This document shows positions 31,539-42,301 of a DNA stretch of 64,000 nucleotides, piece by piece. Location of the stretch: contig NC_026744.1 of the NCBI RefSeq assembly GCF_000210295.1, positions 1,178,001 to 1,242,000 on the forward strand, given 5' to 3'. The first letter of the stretch is position 1; each line of letters begins with the position of its first letter. Origin of the DNA: Trypanosoma brucei gambiense DAL972. Its lineage: Eukaryota > Euglenozoa > Kinetoplastea > Trypanosomatida > Trypanosomatidae. The notes under the pieces were generated by a model. It made no database searches. It was not told the DNA's origin and saw only the letters and a program-made list of their open reading frames with translations. The position numbers and the translations under genes are program-made.

Positions 31539-32739
31539 ATTAGTACTTAGTATGGTATCGTTCGTTTACAGATTTATTTTTTTTTGCGTGTGTTCTCTTG
31601 AGCTCCTCGCGGCTTCAGGTATGTACCTTATCTTTTTTTTAAAAAAAGGGCTGATATTGAAGCCAAATGGTTGCCTTTTCCGGTTTGATTCTTTTTCTTT
31701 CTTGCAAGTGCAGTGACAATATATACCTATGTATATATCCACCCACGTACAAGAAAAAAAAGAAGTCGCACCTCCGTGTTTTACTCCCTTTTCTTTAACG
31801 CCTTCCTGATGCAGTCCAATTATTCCTCTCGTGTTGTTTGCCTGTGATTGTTCTGTTCCTCGCCCTTTTTTTTACTGGATCGTATGTGCCTTTATTTCCT
31901 TTTAAACTGCAGGAGCTGCAGCAGTATTGAGAGAGTTCCAGTGAGGAGAGAGAAAAAAAGAAAAAGACACACAAAAAATAGAAAGGTACGAAAAACGTGT
32001 TGATCAACCTTAAAACACCACACACCCCTCTGTGTTATTCCATCATGCACATCAATCGCAACCAGTGCCAGTTTTCGTAATGTTAAGAAGCAGCAGATCC
32101 ACTCCTCAAAGTCATCTTTGGTACTATTAAGTTATTAACCGCACATTAGAATCATTACCCTCAATCGACACAATCCGGAGTTGCGGGGACGTAAATGGGG
32201 GTGGTAGTTTTGGTTGAGTGGCGAGTCCGTCCATACTATTTGGTTTACAGAAAAGTCTCAATATCAAAAACGTAAAAAGGGCTGTAAATTCTGGGTCCAT
32301 TATGTTTTCATCACGCACTTATCACATTTCCTATGCTGCTTCCTCCCACGCCGAGGGAGGTGTTAAAGCATCCTTGCAAGTTTAACTTTTGTGGCACTAT
32401 AAACACACACAACTCCTAATATAACATCTGTCCTCCTGCATGCAGCACCCAAATCCTCTTCCTCACTCCTTCATTGGTTTTTTCAGCTGAATTTTATCAT
32501 CCCCACCACCACGGCGCCATCTTCTTCCCGACAACCAACTCGTTTCCCACCTTACACTCAACATCGACTCCCACTATCCTTGAGCTCATCCCCCCCCCCC
32601 ATCAACGAACTCCGCAGCTACGTGTCGCACAATACCTCGTTGGATTGATGCCTTGAGAGAGAGAAAACAAAAGAGGAATAACCGTAGGGAAGAGCTTTGA
32701 CACCCTACGGATGCTTCGACACACTCCTAATGTCGCTTA
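31539..32739 (-). other. Intergenic region
   Basis: No gene supported. A + strand A-tract at 31751-31765 gives a coding-strand pyrimidine tract that probably serves splicing of the PSP1 mRNA. A further purine-rich block lies at 31945-31985. The remainder is likely the 3' UTR of the PA2G4-like gene. Confidence 0.5.
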
Positions 32740-34359
32740 TTACTCCCCTTCATCCTCCTCGTTACCGCTGCGCTTCTCAACTGGTGCGTTCGCATCACCC
32801 ACCGTTGTTTTTGAACCCTTTTCTAGTCTCACCTTCTTCCGTACTGGCTGCTCACTTTGAGTAAATTCAAGCGGTTCGGCGAGGACTAACGCAACATCAT
32901 CCGGAATTGTGGCAGACATAACCTCTTCAGGAACAGCCAGAGGCTCCAACGGCGGAAGTCCACACAATACAGTTGCCCTCTTGGCCGACACAGCAACTGT
33001 TGCAGAGAATCTTGCGGTTATATACCGATCCCCCTTCACACGCATCACGGGAAGTGGGTCTATTACACCTTGTTTTCGAAGAACAGCTACTGCCATCCGG
33101 GCTTTGAGAGGATTTTCCACATGTTTCAAACTGAAGGGGAAACACTGGTGCTTTTCCGTCATTTCCTTCAAAGTAGCTTGTACGGACTGCACGCGGAAAT
33201 CAGTTTGGAGGTCAACCTCTGTGCGACGGAATATAACGGTTTCCTCGTCCTCAGAAGGGCGGACTTTATATGAGTTATGGTCTGTGAAGGCCACGTCAAC
33301 GGTCCAAACTTGGTTGGCACCGATTGTACAGTCAGCAACGTCCTGCTGCGGCGCCTCAGCGACCACACGGCGCGTGATGATACAATCCATTCCGTCCGGA
33401 ACCCAACGCTTGGTGCGGTTTGACAAGACGCCTTCAAGAGCCTGAACGCCGTAGTGGTTGCCTACGCGGTGGATAAAGTCGGTGATGTCAGCATTCAGAT
33501 TTCCAGGCTGCAAAAGATGAATCACCCCGTGAAGCGCTACACGCGCCGCTTCAATGGCGTTGCTCACCCCCTGGGTAATGGGACGAGAACCAGATTTGCT
33601 GTTGGCTCTGGAAGAGGAACCGTCGTTGGTTGCGCCGGCATCACTCGTGTTCCCCTCGCTGCTAACGTCAAACGGCACAATAATCGTGCGAGCCGCGGAA
33701 ACGGGATAACCGTCGATATGGCAGCCCATGTGGATCTTCACCACATCACCACCACGAAGTGTTGTCGCCTTCGATTCCTCAAGTGGCGCATGATTACAAA
33801 GCACGTGGTTAACAGAAATGTTAGTAGGGTATGAAAGCCCTCGAATGATACGGTTCCCATCTGCATCTTTCTTCTTGAACATCCCCAGCACCCGCTGAAG
33901 TAATTCCTGGTCGCCCAAGTCACACAGCTGCTTAGTATTTGTACCAGGGACACAAGCAGCGATGACAAGCCCGATGACCTCATCCACAGCACGTCCACCT
34001 GACTTGTACTTGGTCATAACGTCAGGCTTCACGATGGTTTCGGCCGCGGCTTCATCCGGTTCAATGTGATTCACGAGCTCCTTCTCCATCTCAACCAACC
34101 TTTGTCGTATTGTTGAGGCAGAGCGAGTCCGCGACTTACTGACCTTCCGCTCAGTACTGGTTACTCGCTTCTCCGCCTGTGTGTCCTTGTTGTCCCTCGG
34201 CACTGGGGTTTGGGGCCTGGGCTTCTTGTTTTCCACGGGCGTGACAGATGAGGATTTAACAGAGTGCAACTTCTGCTGAAGCGACATCGACCGGTTTCGC
34301 TTCATGCGAAGCGTGGGTCGTAGGCTCCTACTACGACTGTTACTGTACCCTCTTCCCAT
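32740..34359 (-). CDS. PA2G4: PA2G4/EBP1-like M24 (methionine aminopeptidase fold) protein, 539 aa
   Basis: The pita-bread fold is recognisable from GLVIAACVPGTNTKQLCDLGDQ, then GLSYPTNISVNHVLCNHAP, the strand VVKIHMGCHIDGYPVSAARTI and the later FPFSLKHVENPLKARMAV, which follow PA2G4 closely. The usual MetAP2 metal ligands are altered: the first Asp is His (KIHMG) and the second Asp is missing (SAARTI). It is therefore likely non-catalytic, as EBP1 is, and would bind ribosomes or RNA. It is longer than human PA2G4 (394 aa) because of a basic N-terminal tail of about 125 residues and an insert near 235-255. The C-terminus is Lys-rich then acidic (KKVRLEKGSK, EEDEGE). Confidence 0.85.
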   Translation of the reverse strand: MGRGYSNSRSRSLRPTLRMKRNRSMSLQQKLHSVKSSSVTPVENKKPRPQTPVPRDNKDTQAEKRVTSTERKVSKSRTRSASTIRQRLVEMEKELVNHIEPDEAAAETIVKPDVMTKYKSGGRAVDEVIGLVIAACVPGTNTKQLCDLGDQELLQRVLGMFKKKDADGNRIIRGLSYPTNISVNHVLCNHAPLEESKATTLRGGDVVKIHMGCHIDGYPVSAARTIIVPFDVSSEGNTSDAGATNDGSSSRANSKSGSRPITQGVSNAIEAARVALHGVIHLLQPGNLNADITDFIHRVGNHYGVQALEGVLSNRTKRWVPDGMDCIITRRVVAEAPQQDVADCTIGANQVWTVDVAFTDHNSYKVRPSEDEETVIFRRTEVDLQTDFRVQSVQATLKEMTEKHQCFPFSLKHVENPLKARMAVAVLRKQGVIDPLPVMRVKGDRYITARFSATVAVSAKRATVLCGLPPLEPLAVPEEVMSATIPDDVALVLAEPLEFTQSEQPVRKKVRLEKGSKTTVGDANAPVEKRSGNEEDEGE

Positions 34360-35288
34360 TTCGACACAGTGATACTTTGTTTTGTCGATAACAGTGCGAC
34401 AAGTGAGAACTACAAACTGACGCGGCTAGCGGAGAAAGAGACCTACCAGCAATAAGCGACACACGCACCGTTAGCTGCACAGTTCAGGGGCGGTGACATA
34501 ATTTAAAAAATGGAAAGGGGAAAAAGCGGATGGCCGGCAGAAAAGTAACATACACCGACGGTGCTTTTCCAGTACAATATGGAGCTCGCATCGTTACTGA
34601 GTGTCTCTTAGAGAAACACAACGAACACACGGCAAATCGTTAAGAGTTTAAATGATAGCGAAAGGGGGGAAAGAATGTCCATAGATAGAAAAATTGATGG
34701 AACACTGTCCGCTACGATCCAGGAAGTATATTTTCTACTAACAGCCCTAGCCCCGCATCACAAGTGGCACGCCCAACGTCCCCAGCGTGAATGGCTAACG
34801 CCGTGGTCACCTCCAAGTAGCATCACGCAACGAACCTCATTCAAAATTTTCATCATCTCATCAACAGAAACTAAATACACCTCCTACTGCTTTTCGTTAT
34901 TTTCCACCCTATATACGGACAGCTGAAGCCACTGTACATCAGCACATCTAACAAAGATATACCATATGACCTCAATATATTTTTAAAAGCTCCACTGGCA
35001 TTCGCAAACGCATGAAGATAAACAAACATCCATTCATATACGTATGCCTGTTTGTGAAACCGTTCCTACGCAAATGGATGCCCCATTCGTTTGATCGGTC
35101 TATTCCCCTCTTCCTCACCTCATTTCCGGTGCCGTTCCTCCCCATTATGCAACGAACAGCACACACACGCGCAAAGCGGTGCCTATAAGCCTCACTCTCA
35201 CGCCCACTATGAGACATGTCAACAATCTGTCCCACAATATTGCCCTCATAAAGCGAAAGAATTGGGCCCTCCAAAATCATAATAAGCG
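34360..35288 (-). other. Intergenic region
   Basis: No gene supported. Holds the 3' UTR of the lectin-domain gene and the 5' UTR of the PA2G4-like gene. A short + strand frame at 34675-34926 lies antisense and resembles no family. Confidence 0.5.
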
Positions 35289-36923
35289 CTAGTCACGACG
35301 ATCTCTCGAGCGGCGCTTGCGGTTCCTCTTGGAGGAAGCTGAACGTTGACGATTAGCTTTGCGACGCCGTACAACATCTTCCCTTTCCTCCTCTTCTCCC
35401 TCCTGATACTCGTCTTCAGACTCGTCTTCGTCCACGGTAGCCTCATCCTCTTCTCGGTCGCGGTCCACATCCCTCGAGCGGCGGCTCCTGCGATCGGAGG
35501 CGCGGCGGCCCTTTGCACGATTAGACTCGTGTCGCAATTCCGCAGCTTCTTCTTCATCTGTGCCGGACACCTCTTTCTCATCATTTGTTGACTCTGCGGA
35601 ACGCTTCTTCGACTCTGAAGTCCTCTTTCCTTTGTGGTTTTCTTCCTCCTGATCCTCAGACCTATGCTTACGACGGGGGTTCGGTGGTTGGCGCCTCCTT
35701 TCCTGCTTGTCTTCTTCGCGCTCCTCCGCCTCTTGGTGCTCCTCTTCGTCCCGCTTTCCCTCTTCGTGATGCTTGTCTGCATTTTGCTTCTCTTCTTCCT
35801 TGTGCTCCTTTTCCTGCTTTTCTGCGTCATGTTGCTCAACTTTTTCCTCATGAAGTGGCTTTTCTCCTTCGTTGGCTGACTCTGCAGAGGTTGCATTTTC
35901 CTGCTCATGAGTTTGGTTTTTGTTGGTCTCGTTCTTAGCAACATTCTCCTCTGTCACGGCTTCGTGATGATTCGCCGACTCCTCTACCGGAGTTGTCCTT
36001 GAGTATACGTCGTGATCGTATTTCTCACCTTCAATCGGCATGGTGTGCACAAAAGCAATATCATGGTTATCGGAATAACCTCCCGTAGCCGCAGTGATCC
36101 CAATATAATAATCCTTGCTGTCTGTTTTCAGCTGCACTGAAACAGAGGTACACAGCGTCTCATCTTCCTCTGCAGAATTTGATAGATACACGCGAAGGGT
36201 TTCATTTTTATACTGCAGGCGCGCTGTAGAGAATTTGGCCGATGTCTGACGGAAAGCGTACTCACAACTCCCCACATGCTCATTCTTGAAGTCATTTGAT
36301 GTGGTGTACTCCCGGTTCTCACTTCCCTCGGCGTTATAAAGGACATATACCGCTGGGTTGTTGCCAGCCCCATCATTGTCGAAAGTATCGAACACTACTC
36401 CAACACCTTGAAAATCCATTGGGTGCCCCATCAGCGGGCCGGTGGCATTCTGAGGAGATGACGTTAGCCAAATGGCGAAACCGTCCGCTGGGTATCGTGC
36501 CGTGCCATGTAAGTGAAATCCAACAATAATTTCAAAAGAGGGCATATCAAGGGCCTCTCTGTTCCACATGTATCCTTCCTGATCTCTGTAGTTTCCAGTG
36601 AGACGAACGTGATCATCGGTAACAACAGCGGTACCGCCAACAAACCAGTGCTCTAAACCCTCGCCCCCGTAGTAGTTACGGAGCAGTGGTGGAGTGAATG
36701 AGTGGTGCTCGATAACCTTCTCAATGGTGCGATGCATTTGACTCCCCGTAAGTTTTGGACTCGCGGATGCCGCTGCCGGAGAAACGACCGTCGCAAAGAT
36801 GGCAAGTAGAAGAAGTTGTGATAACGGAAAGAACACCCCGCGGTAAACTGAAGCAGTGTGCTTGCCGCCACTTTCCTTCTGGTTCATCCTATATGAGACG
36901 CCCTGGTGCACGATGGCCGACAT
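35289..36923 (-). CDS. L-type (ERGIC-53-like) lectin-domain protein with charged tail, 544 aa
   Basis: After a signal sequence (FFPLSQLLLLAIFATVV, about residues 29-45) comes a legume-like lectin domain (about 55-292). Key ERGIC-53 motifs are conserved: DGFAIWLTS, GVGVVFDTFDNDG with the Ca2+-binding Asp/Asn residues, NNPAVYV, and YIGITAATGGYSDNHD. These proteins bind high-mannose glycans as cargo receptors. Unlike ERGIC-53 or VIP36 there is no C-terminal membrane helix. Instead a tail of about 250 residues is rich in Glu, Lys and Arg with RS-like and NLS-like clusters, ending KRNRKRRSRDRRD. The ATG at 36921-36923 is used because the splice acceptor lies at 36987 and the in-frame codon at 36983 is GTG. 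Confidence 0.85.
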   Translation of the reverse strand: MSAIVHQGVSYRMNQKESGGKHTASVYRGVFFPLSQLLLLAIFATVVSPAAASASPKLTGSQMHRTIEKVIEHHSFTPPLLRNYYGGEGLEHWFVGGTAVVTDDHVRLTGNYRDQEGYMWNREALDMPSFEIIVGFHLHGTARYPADGFAIWLTSSPQNATGPLMGHPMDFQGVGVVFDTFDNDGAGNNPAVYVLYNAEGSENREYTTSNDFKNEHVGSCEYAFRQTSAKFSTARLQYKNETLRVYLSNSAEEDETLCTSVSVQLKTDSKDYYIGITAATGGYSDNHDIAFVHTMPIEGEKYDHDVYSRTTPVEESANHHEAVTEENVAKNETNKNQTHEQENATSAESANEGEKPLHEEKVEQHDAEKQEKEHKEEEKQNADKHHEEGKRDEEEHQEAEEREEDKQERRRQPPNPRRKHRSEDQEEENHKGKRTSESKKRSAESTNDEKEVSGTDEEEAAELRHESNRAKGRRASDRRSRRSRDVDRDREEDEATVDEDESEDEYQEGEEEEREDVVRRRKANRQRSASSKRNRKRRSRDRRD

Positions 36924-36986
36924 CGGGTATGCGCTCACTTCCCTTTCTCGCTTGCGGAACAAGACAACAGTTCGACCCCTCACTTG

Positions 36987-37015
36987 CTAACAAAAGGAGA
37001 TGGGAAGCACCAACA
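36987..37015 (-). promoter_or_regulatory. Probable spliced-leader acceptor for the lectin-domain gene
   Basis: On the - strand a pyrimidine-rich stretch (CTTCCCATCTCCTTTTGT) precedes TAG, with AG at 36987-36988. The first ATG is then at 36923, a 5' UTR of about 63 nt. Confidence 0.6.
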
Positions 37016-39485
37016 ACAGAAAATATTTTCGTTTTAACAAATCCCGCACCCCGTTACTTATTTTCCCCTTTCCTTGAATTAAAGGTTTCGCGCTCACTAA
37101 CTGACAATCAGCGATGACTGAATTTTTGTCTTACACTCTGTTGCTGCGACGGACAAAAATTACCCACAAAACGCACCGGGGTTCAAACCGGATGGCAAAT
37201 AAAAAAGCCGGTAATAGTGAAAGGCTCCAGGTAAACACGGCAAAAAAAAATAATAAGTGAAGAACAAGAATAAAAGAGAAAGGTCAATAAATAAATAAGC
37301 ATATTGCAAGCACATACATACATACAAAGAGAGAGAGGGAAAGAGACGTATTTACAACTTACACACAGTGTCGAAATAGACGGGCTCGACTGACATAAAT
37401 GCACGGGGTGAGGGGTGCAGAAGAGTTTGCGCACTCATGTGGAAGTGCTTAGGAGCGGAGGAAACGTATAACTGCAAATGTGAACGTCAACACGCACATA
37501 CACACAGAGAAGTAAATCCATACACAAGCATATTGCTGCTTTTATTATATGTGTGGCTGTGGGTGTGATTGTTCTTGCACCCCTTAGCTGTGTCTATGCA
37601 TGACCAAAAGGCTGCGGTCATATTCAATGAATTTCAAAAAAAAAAATCGGAAGGAGGAAGTAACAAACGAGATTTTAAAAAAAAACAAAGCAAAATATTT
37701 GGATTAAGAGAAAATTTATGTGGGGAAAGGGTAGAGGACGGGGGAAAAAAAAAAACAGACACAACTAGAGCAGAAGCAACGAAACTATATCAATCGTAAG
37801 GATGGAAAAAAAAAATAGTAGTAACAATAGACGTGAGACCTTCATTGTTTCGTTGTCGCTGCCGATCCTCCAATACAAAAAAGAGAAAAAACAAATAAAC
37901 ACATCACTCACTTCCTCCTTTACATAAATGCTTTAAATTCTATTTTCATTGATTTCCGCTCTTACCGTTCCCCACACAAAAAAAAACAAAACACTAACAT
38001 ATGTCCCTGTGTGCAAGGTGGAGCTGGCGAGCGAGGTGCACGTTACAAGACACACTCAGCGGTAAACATTCACTGTAACAAGGGAAGGAGGGAAAATGTG
38101 CGCGGTCACAACAAAAAGAAACAGTAAATAACAAAAAAGAAAAAGAAAAGAGAGGCCCCTTAACCGTCATCCCAGAGTTTGATATTCCCCACCAAAGCCA
38201 AGCGGTTCAGAATCGCATGTCACCCCTTCTTTTTTAATATCTGGTGGTGCGGAGGTCGTTGCGGCTCTTTATTTATTTCTCTTCAGTTACCGCTGGTTTC
38301 CCCTTCACATCCCATAGATGAAAGTTATGCGAATGGAATAAGTTTAAAGTCACTACTCTCTAGCAAGCCGCACATGCCGCATGCGACCATCATCTGCACT
38401 GCTGAGTAAGAGACTTTAATATTCATGCATATCTCCCTTTTACATTTGATTATGATTTTCCCCCACATACACGCACACAGGCACACTCTTTCAAGAGGCA
38501 TCCAGTGCTAGAGAAAAAATTGTGTAAACGACACCAAACTCTCACGAAACCACACATTACGTGGAAAATAAATTAACAAGACCACACCTGGCCCACCACC
38601 TGCCTTACTCACAGCCCGCTATCTTTCCTTCCTTTTGTTTTTGTTTATTTCCTTTCCTATTTCCATACATCGCCGCACATTGTGTAGCCTATCTTCTTTT
38701 TTTCACCCAATCATCTGATCCCCTTCCCCTCCAGCTTTTTTGCTTCCTTACTCTCAAAAGTGTGCTGCCGCGCGATGTCTCCACCTTCGTTAACCTTCTT
38801 TTTTATTCTTCACAGAGGTGGGCGGAAGAGAGGGGGACCATATGGCCCACCAACTATCCTTTTCATCTAAACCACAGCCGTAATTACCATAACCACCACA
38901 CACAACACACACAAGCACGAAATTCAACCAAGCCGTCTACCAATCCACATGCACAAACACACAAAAAAAAAAAGAAAAAGAAAAAAAGAAAAAAAGAAAG
39001 AAAGAAAGAAAGAAAATCAGAAACCAATATGGGGAAGCACACCTGTTACTTCACATTGTGCTCCCTCCGATAGTATCCAAAGTACTTTCTGAAACTACTC
39101 GGTTTCTTCTTGCCTTATTGTCTGCTGGTGACCCCTATTCCTCTCCTCATCTTCATTATCACATCGGTCTACGCCTCTACCAGGTTTTGGTTGCATATCA
39201 CGAATTCAGTTTTTATTTCTATATTTGATCATATATTCGCTTAAACGCCTCGCGGTTTCCCCTTCATCCCATTCCAATACCTCGTTGAAAACAACGTTCC
39301 CTGCTGAGGTGGGGAGCACCTACTGGCAGTTTCGACTATAAAATGCGCATTGCCCCTCTCAGCCGATAAATCCCGTATCCGCTAAACTGGGCTCGCCACA
39401 ACCACTGAAGTCTTCTCAATCTTTTCATCTTTTCACTCACGCCCCCAAGCGGCTCACGCACTGAAAACGCCCTAACATAAACATC
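37016..39485 (-). other. 2.4 kb gap: probable long 3' UTR of the U-box gene
   Basis: No gene supported. The part up to 38160 is A-rich on the + strand (U-rich in the transcript), with poly(A) blocks at 37629-37640, 37676-37687 and 37746-37757. At 38570-38830 the polarity is reversed and the + strand is pyrimidine-rich. An A/G-rich tract lies at 38963-39016. The 170-codon + strand frame at 38561-39073 is low-complexity, antisense and starts with a non-ATG codon. Confidence 0.5.
38963..39016. repeat. Poly(A)/(AAAG)n purine tract
   Basis: A poly(A)-rich run passes into AAAG tetranucleotide repeats in the gap after the U-box gene. Confidence 0.85.
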
Positions 39486-41378
39486 TCACGCCACGGCACT
39501 GGCATCCCCGCGTGCTGCCATCTCTACTCGGTACCGCGCAATTTCCTGCTGCAACCCCGCATCGACGCTGATTTCATCAGTGAAGGCTTCGCCGGTCAGC
39601 GGATCAACATGTCCAACGCGGTCCACCACCTTCTGCAGCACGTCCAATTCGAACCGATGACCGTTGCTCAGCAACACGGGCTCGCGCATGAGTTTCTTCG
39701 TAAGCATGCAAACATATTCCTGTGGGTGCTTTCGCTTCTTCTTGTCCCCCGTTTTGCGCCGTTTCTCGGTATCGGCTTCATCACATAGGTTAGGAGGCGC
39801 ACCCCAATTAGCTCGCGGTCTTGCTTGCTCTCCTCCAGGACCAACAGGAATAAGTAGGCAGAGATCCCCCAGAAGTTGTCCAATTGCTAGCTCCATCATG
39901 AGCGACTGCAGGACAGTGAGCTGTTCCTCGAGAGCTCGAATCGCAACCGCCGCCTGACCGACAGCAACTGTGTCGTCGTCCTGAAGCTTATCACGGAGAA
40001 AGATAACGGATTCATTCTCATTCATGCAGTAGGTGGATGTTTCATTTGCAATGCAATATGCGAAGGCTTGGGCGGTGTTGAACTGCGCTCCCGGGCGAAG
40101 GGGGCTCTTGTCTTCCACTACAGTAGTTACGAATTTCGTGAAGAGCGGCGCTAACGTGGGAATCGCAGCGGCGTTCACATTACACAGGATTTCCGTTGTG
40201 AGGACGAGCACAAGCATACCCACATACTCTGTTCGTAAGAGCTCCTCCATCGAGTGCACCTGCTGTGTGAGCGAAGCGAGTGCCGCTGCAAGTGGTTCCT
40301 CTGGCACCGGGCTTGACGCCCCGTAAAGCACGAAACGCAAAAGCCGAAGCGCTGTGATGGCGACATTCATGTAAGGGTTCTCCTGCGAGTCTGCAGGAGC
40401 TGCGGGATCGCGAGTGGCCTCCCAGCCGCGAACGGCGAGGCGTATAAAGGGAATGGCGGTTTTGACTAGAAAGTTTTGGTGGCGCTCAGTAAAGGAGTTC
40501 TGATAAGCGTGCACGAGATCCATCCGTTCACAGAAATCCGCAACATTCAGCAACATGACGGAAAGGTAGCGGAATACCATGACAAAATTCATTGTGACAC
40601 CTTCAAGCAATGCTTTGGACAGCTGCGTCTTTCCTTCTATGATAGAATCAAGCTGGAACTCTTGTACTGCGGCCTCCCAGCGCGACCCAATTTCCACAAA
40701 TAGTTCATGCAACGCATTTTGTTGCGAAAAGTGGATCAATAACGTGGAAACTTTATCTTGAAATGCGCTTATTTTTGTCGTCTCAATGGGTTGATTGTCC
40801 TCAGGAGCAGCAAAGTAACTTGCAGGTGTTGTCAACTGATACATACAGCGTATGCACGCATGCAAAATATCCCACTCTAGGGATCGATTCTTTATAATGG
40901 ATTGCAGAGCGGCCACCAGTCGCGTGTCGTCACCGTTGAAAATCTGCTGAAGCAAATCGCCAGCGTTCAAGCGGTTGTACCCGCTGCAACGGAAGAGTAT
41001 TATTGTGAGCATCTCGTTCAAGGAGCCAGCGTCACCAGCCTCGTTGGGTGCCTGTGACTCGAGGAAGGCCTCAAAGGATTCGTTGAGTTTCTGCACTGCA
41101 TCAAATAAATCCCCACGGCGGAAATTGTCATTGGGGATGGCGGACAGTGTGTAAATACACTCCATTGCCATGAGCCGCACACCAGGGTTCTTGGTGCCAT
41201 CGTTGATGACATTGATCAAGTGCTCCATGAATTTGCAGCAGATCGGGCGATGTTGATCAACAAGATTGGAGGCAACTCCAGGCTCTGAAAGGCAGGAAAC
41301 AACGCATGACAGTATTGAAATGGAAACATCCCCTGGGTTTTGCTGAATGAAAGACGAGATGGCACTGTGTACGGACAT
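39486..41378 (-). CDS. U-box E3 ubiquitin ligase-like protein with helical repeats (630 aa)
   Basis: The C-terminus (about 552-620) is a U-box: EYVCMLTKKLMREPVLLSNGH, FELDVLQKVVDRVG, VDPLTGEAFTDEISVD and a final QQEIARYR helix. The U-box recruits E2 enzymes without zinc. A basic KRRKTGDKKKRK patch just before it could be a nuclear signal. The first 530 residues are helical with a repeating hydrophobic pattern, probably armadillo/HEAT-like substrate-binding repeats, though I cannot delimit units. The overall layout (helical repeats followed by a C-terminal U-box) is the reverse of most plant PUB-ARM proteins. Starts at the ATG at 41376-41378; the upstream region is pyrimidine-rich on the coding strand at 41735-41780. 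Confidence 0.85.
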   Translation of the reverse strand: MSVHSAISSFIQQNPGDVSISILSCVVSCLSEPGVASNLVDQHRPICCKFMEHLINVINDGTKNPGVRLMAMECIYTLSAIPNDNFRRGDLFDAVQKLNESFEAFLESQAPNEAGDAGSLNEMLTIILFRCSGYNRLNAGDLLQQIFNGDDTRLVAALQSIIKNRSLEWDILHACIRCMYQLTTPASYFAAPEDNQPIETTKISAFQDKVSTLLIHFSQQNALHELFVEIGSRWEAAVQEFQLDSIIEGKTQLSKALLEGVTMNFVMVFRYLSVMLLNVADFCERMDLVHAYQNSFTERHQNFLVKTAIPFIRLAVRGWEATRDPAAPADSQENPYMNVAITALRLLRFVLYGASSPVPEEPLAAALASLTQQVHSMEELLRTEYVGMLVLVLTTEILCNVNAAAIPTLAPLFTKFVTTVVEDKSPLRPGAQFNTAQAFAYCIANETSTYCMNENESVIFLRDKLQDDDTVAVGQAAVAIRALEEQLTVLQSLMMELAIGQLLGDLCLLIPVGPGGEQARPRANWGAPPNLCDEADTEKRRKTGDKKKRKHPQEYVCMLTKKLMREPVLLSNGHRFELDVLQKVVDRVGHVDPLTGEAFTDEISVDAGLQQEIARYRVEMAARGDASAVA

Positions 41379-41874
41379 CTTGTTATTTGTTTCCCTCCAC
41401 CCACTATGATTCCTCTCGCTTATATATTTATTTACTCAAATACTATGTTTGAGTTCACTTTTCCCAAGCAATCAGTCTCTGCTCGTAATATCAGGAGCAG
41501 CACCTTTATTGGCACTTTGATATGTTGCTAAATGTCTTTGCCTATCTATTTGATTTGTTTTTGATGCACAACCCTCTTCAACCTTTATGAAGTGCTCTGC
41601 GGTTTCTCTTTTACCGCGGTAGTCTGCCTTTGTTGTTGTTGTTTTGCTTTGTTGCTTGCTTCTATTTATTATCTTTACCTTTTGAATTCGGACTTTTAAA
41701 CTCAATCAGACAGCTATAACCATTCCATCCGAGTGAAAGGGGATAAAAGAAGCCAACAACGATAAGAAAAGGAGTTACGTCAAGACGATAGAAGAGCGCT
41801 TCGCTTCTGTTAAAAAGGTGCGTAGATGTACATTAAACCGTTGGTAGGAAGTCATAGAAACGTAATACCACGAA

Positions 41875-41897
41875 AATAATAATAATAATAATAATAA
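41875..41897. repeat. (AAT)n trinucleotide repeat
   Basis: Seven to eight AAT units in the gap between the DHHC and U-box genes. Confidence 0.9.
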
Positions 41898-42280
41898 CAT
41901 CCCCCAATTCCTCTCTATAGTATTCAACCTGTCAAAGTAAGGAAAAGCGACGCACGATTAGGAATAGAGTTGTGACCCCGCGAAAGTAACGCCAGTCATG
42001 AAGTGACGTACTCCCCCCGCGCCACGTGGTTTATATCTTCGTGGAAGAAAGAATCCAAAGAGACAAGAAAAATGCTCACGGCACCGCATTCGCCAACCTC
42101 CATCTGCCCCATTACAATTCAACACATGCGTACGCTCCCCTGCAGCCAACAAACATACAAAACTGTTCCCTTTTTTTTTAAGGAGGAAAAAAAGAAACTT
42201 CCCCATAAATTGTCAACACTATTTTTATTTAATCCCCACCACGCTTACTTTTCACCGCAAAGTGCCCTCCACGCCGTCCC

Positions 42281-42301
42281 TCCTCCCCCCGGGGGGAGGG
42301 A
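42281..42301. repeat. GC-rich palindrome
   Basis: The 18-mer CCTCCCCCCGGGGGGAGG is self-complementary with no loop. It sits in AT-rich intergenic DNA. Confidence 0.8.

Noticed and set aside
37165..37190. GGTTCAAACC-like B-box near 37.17 kb as a possible tRNA gene
   Set aside because: No cloverleaf or A-box could be fitted around it.
38561..39073. 170-codon + strand ORF in the gap after the U-box gene
   Set aside because: Antisense to the array, non-ATG start, low-complexity composition with Lys runs from the A/G repeat.
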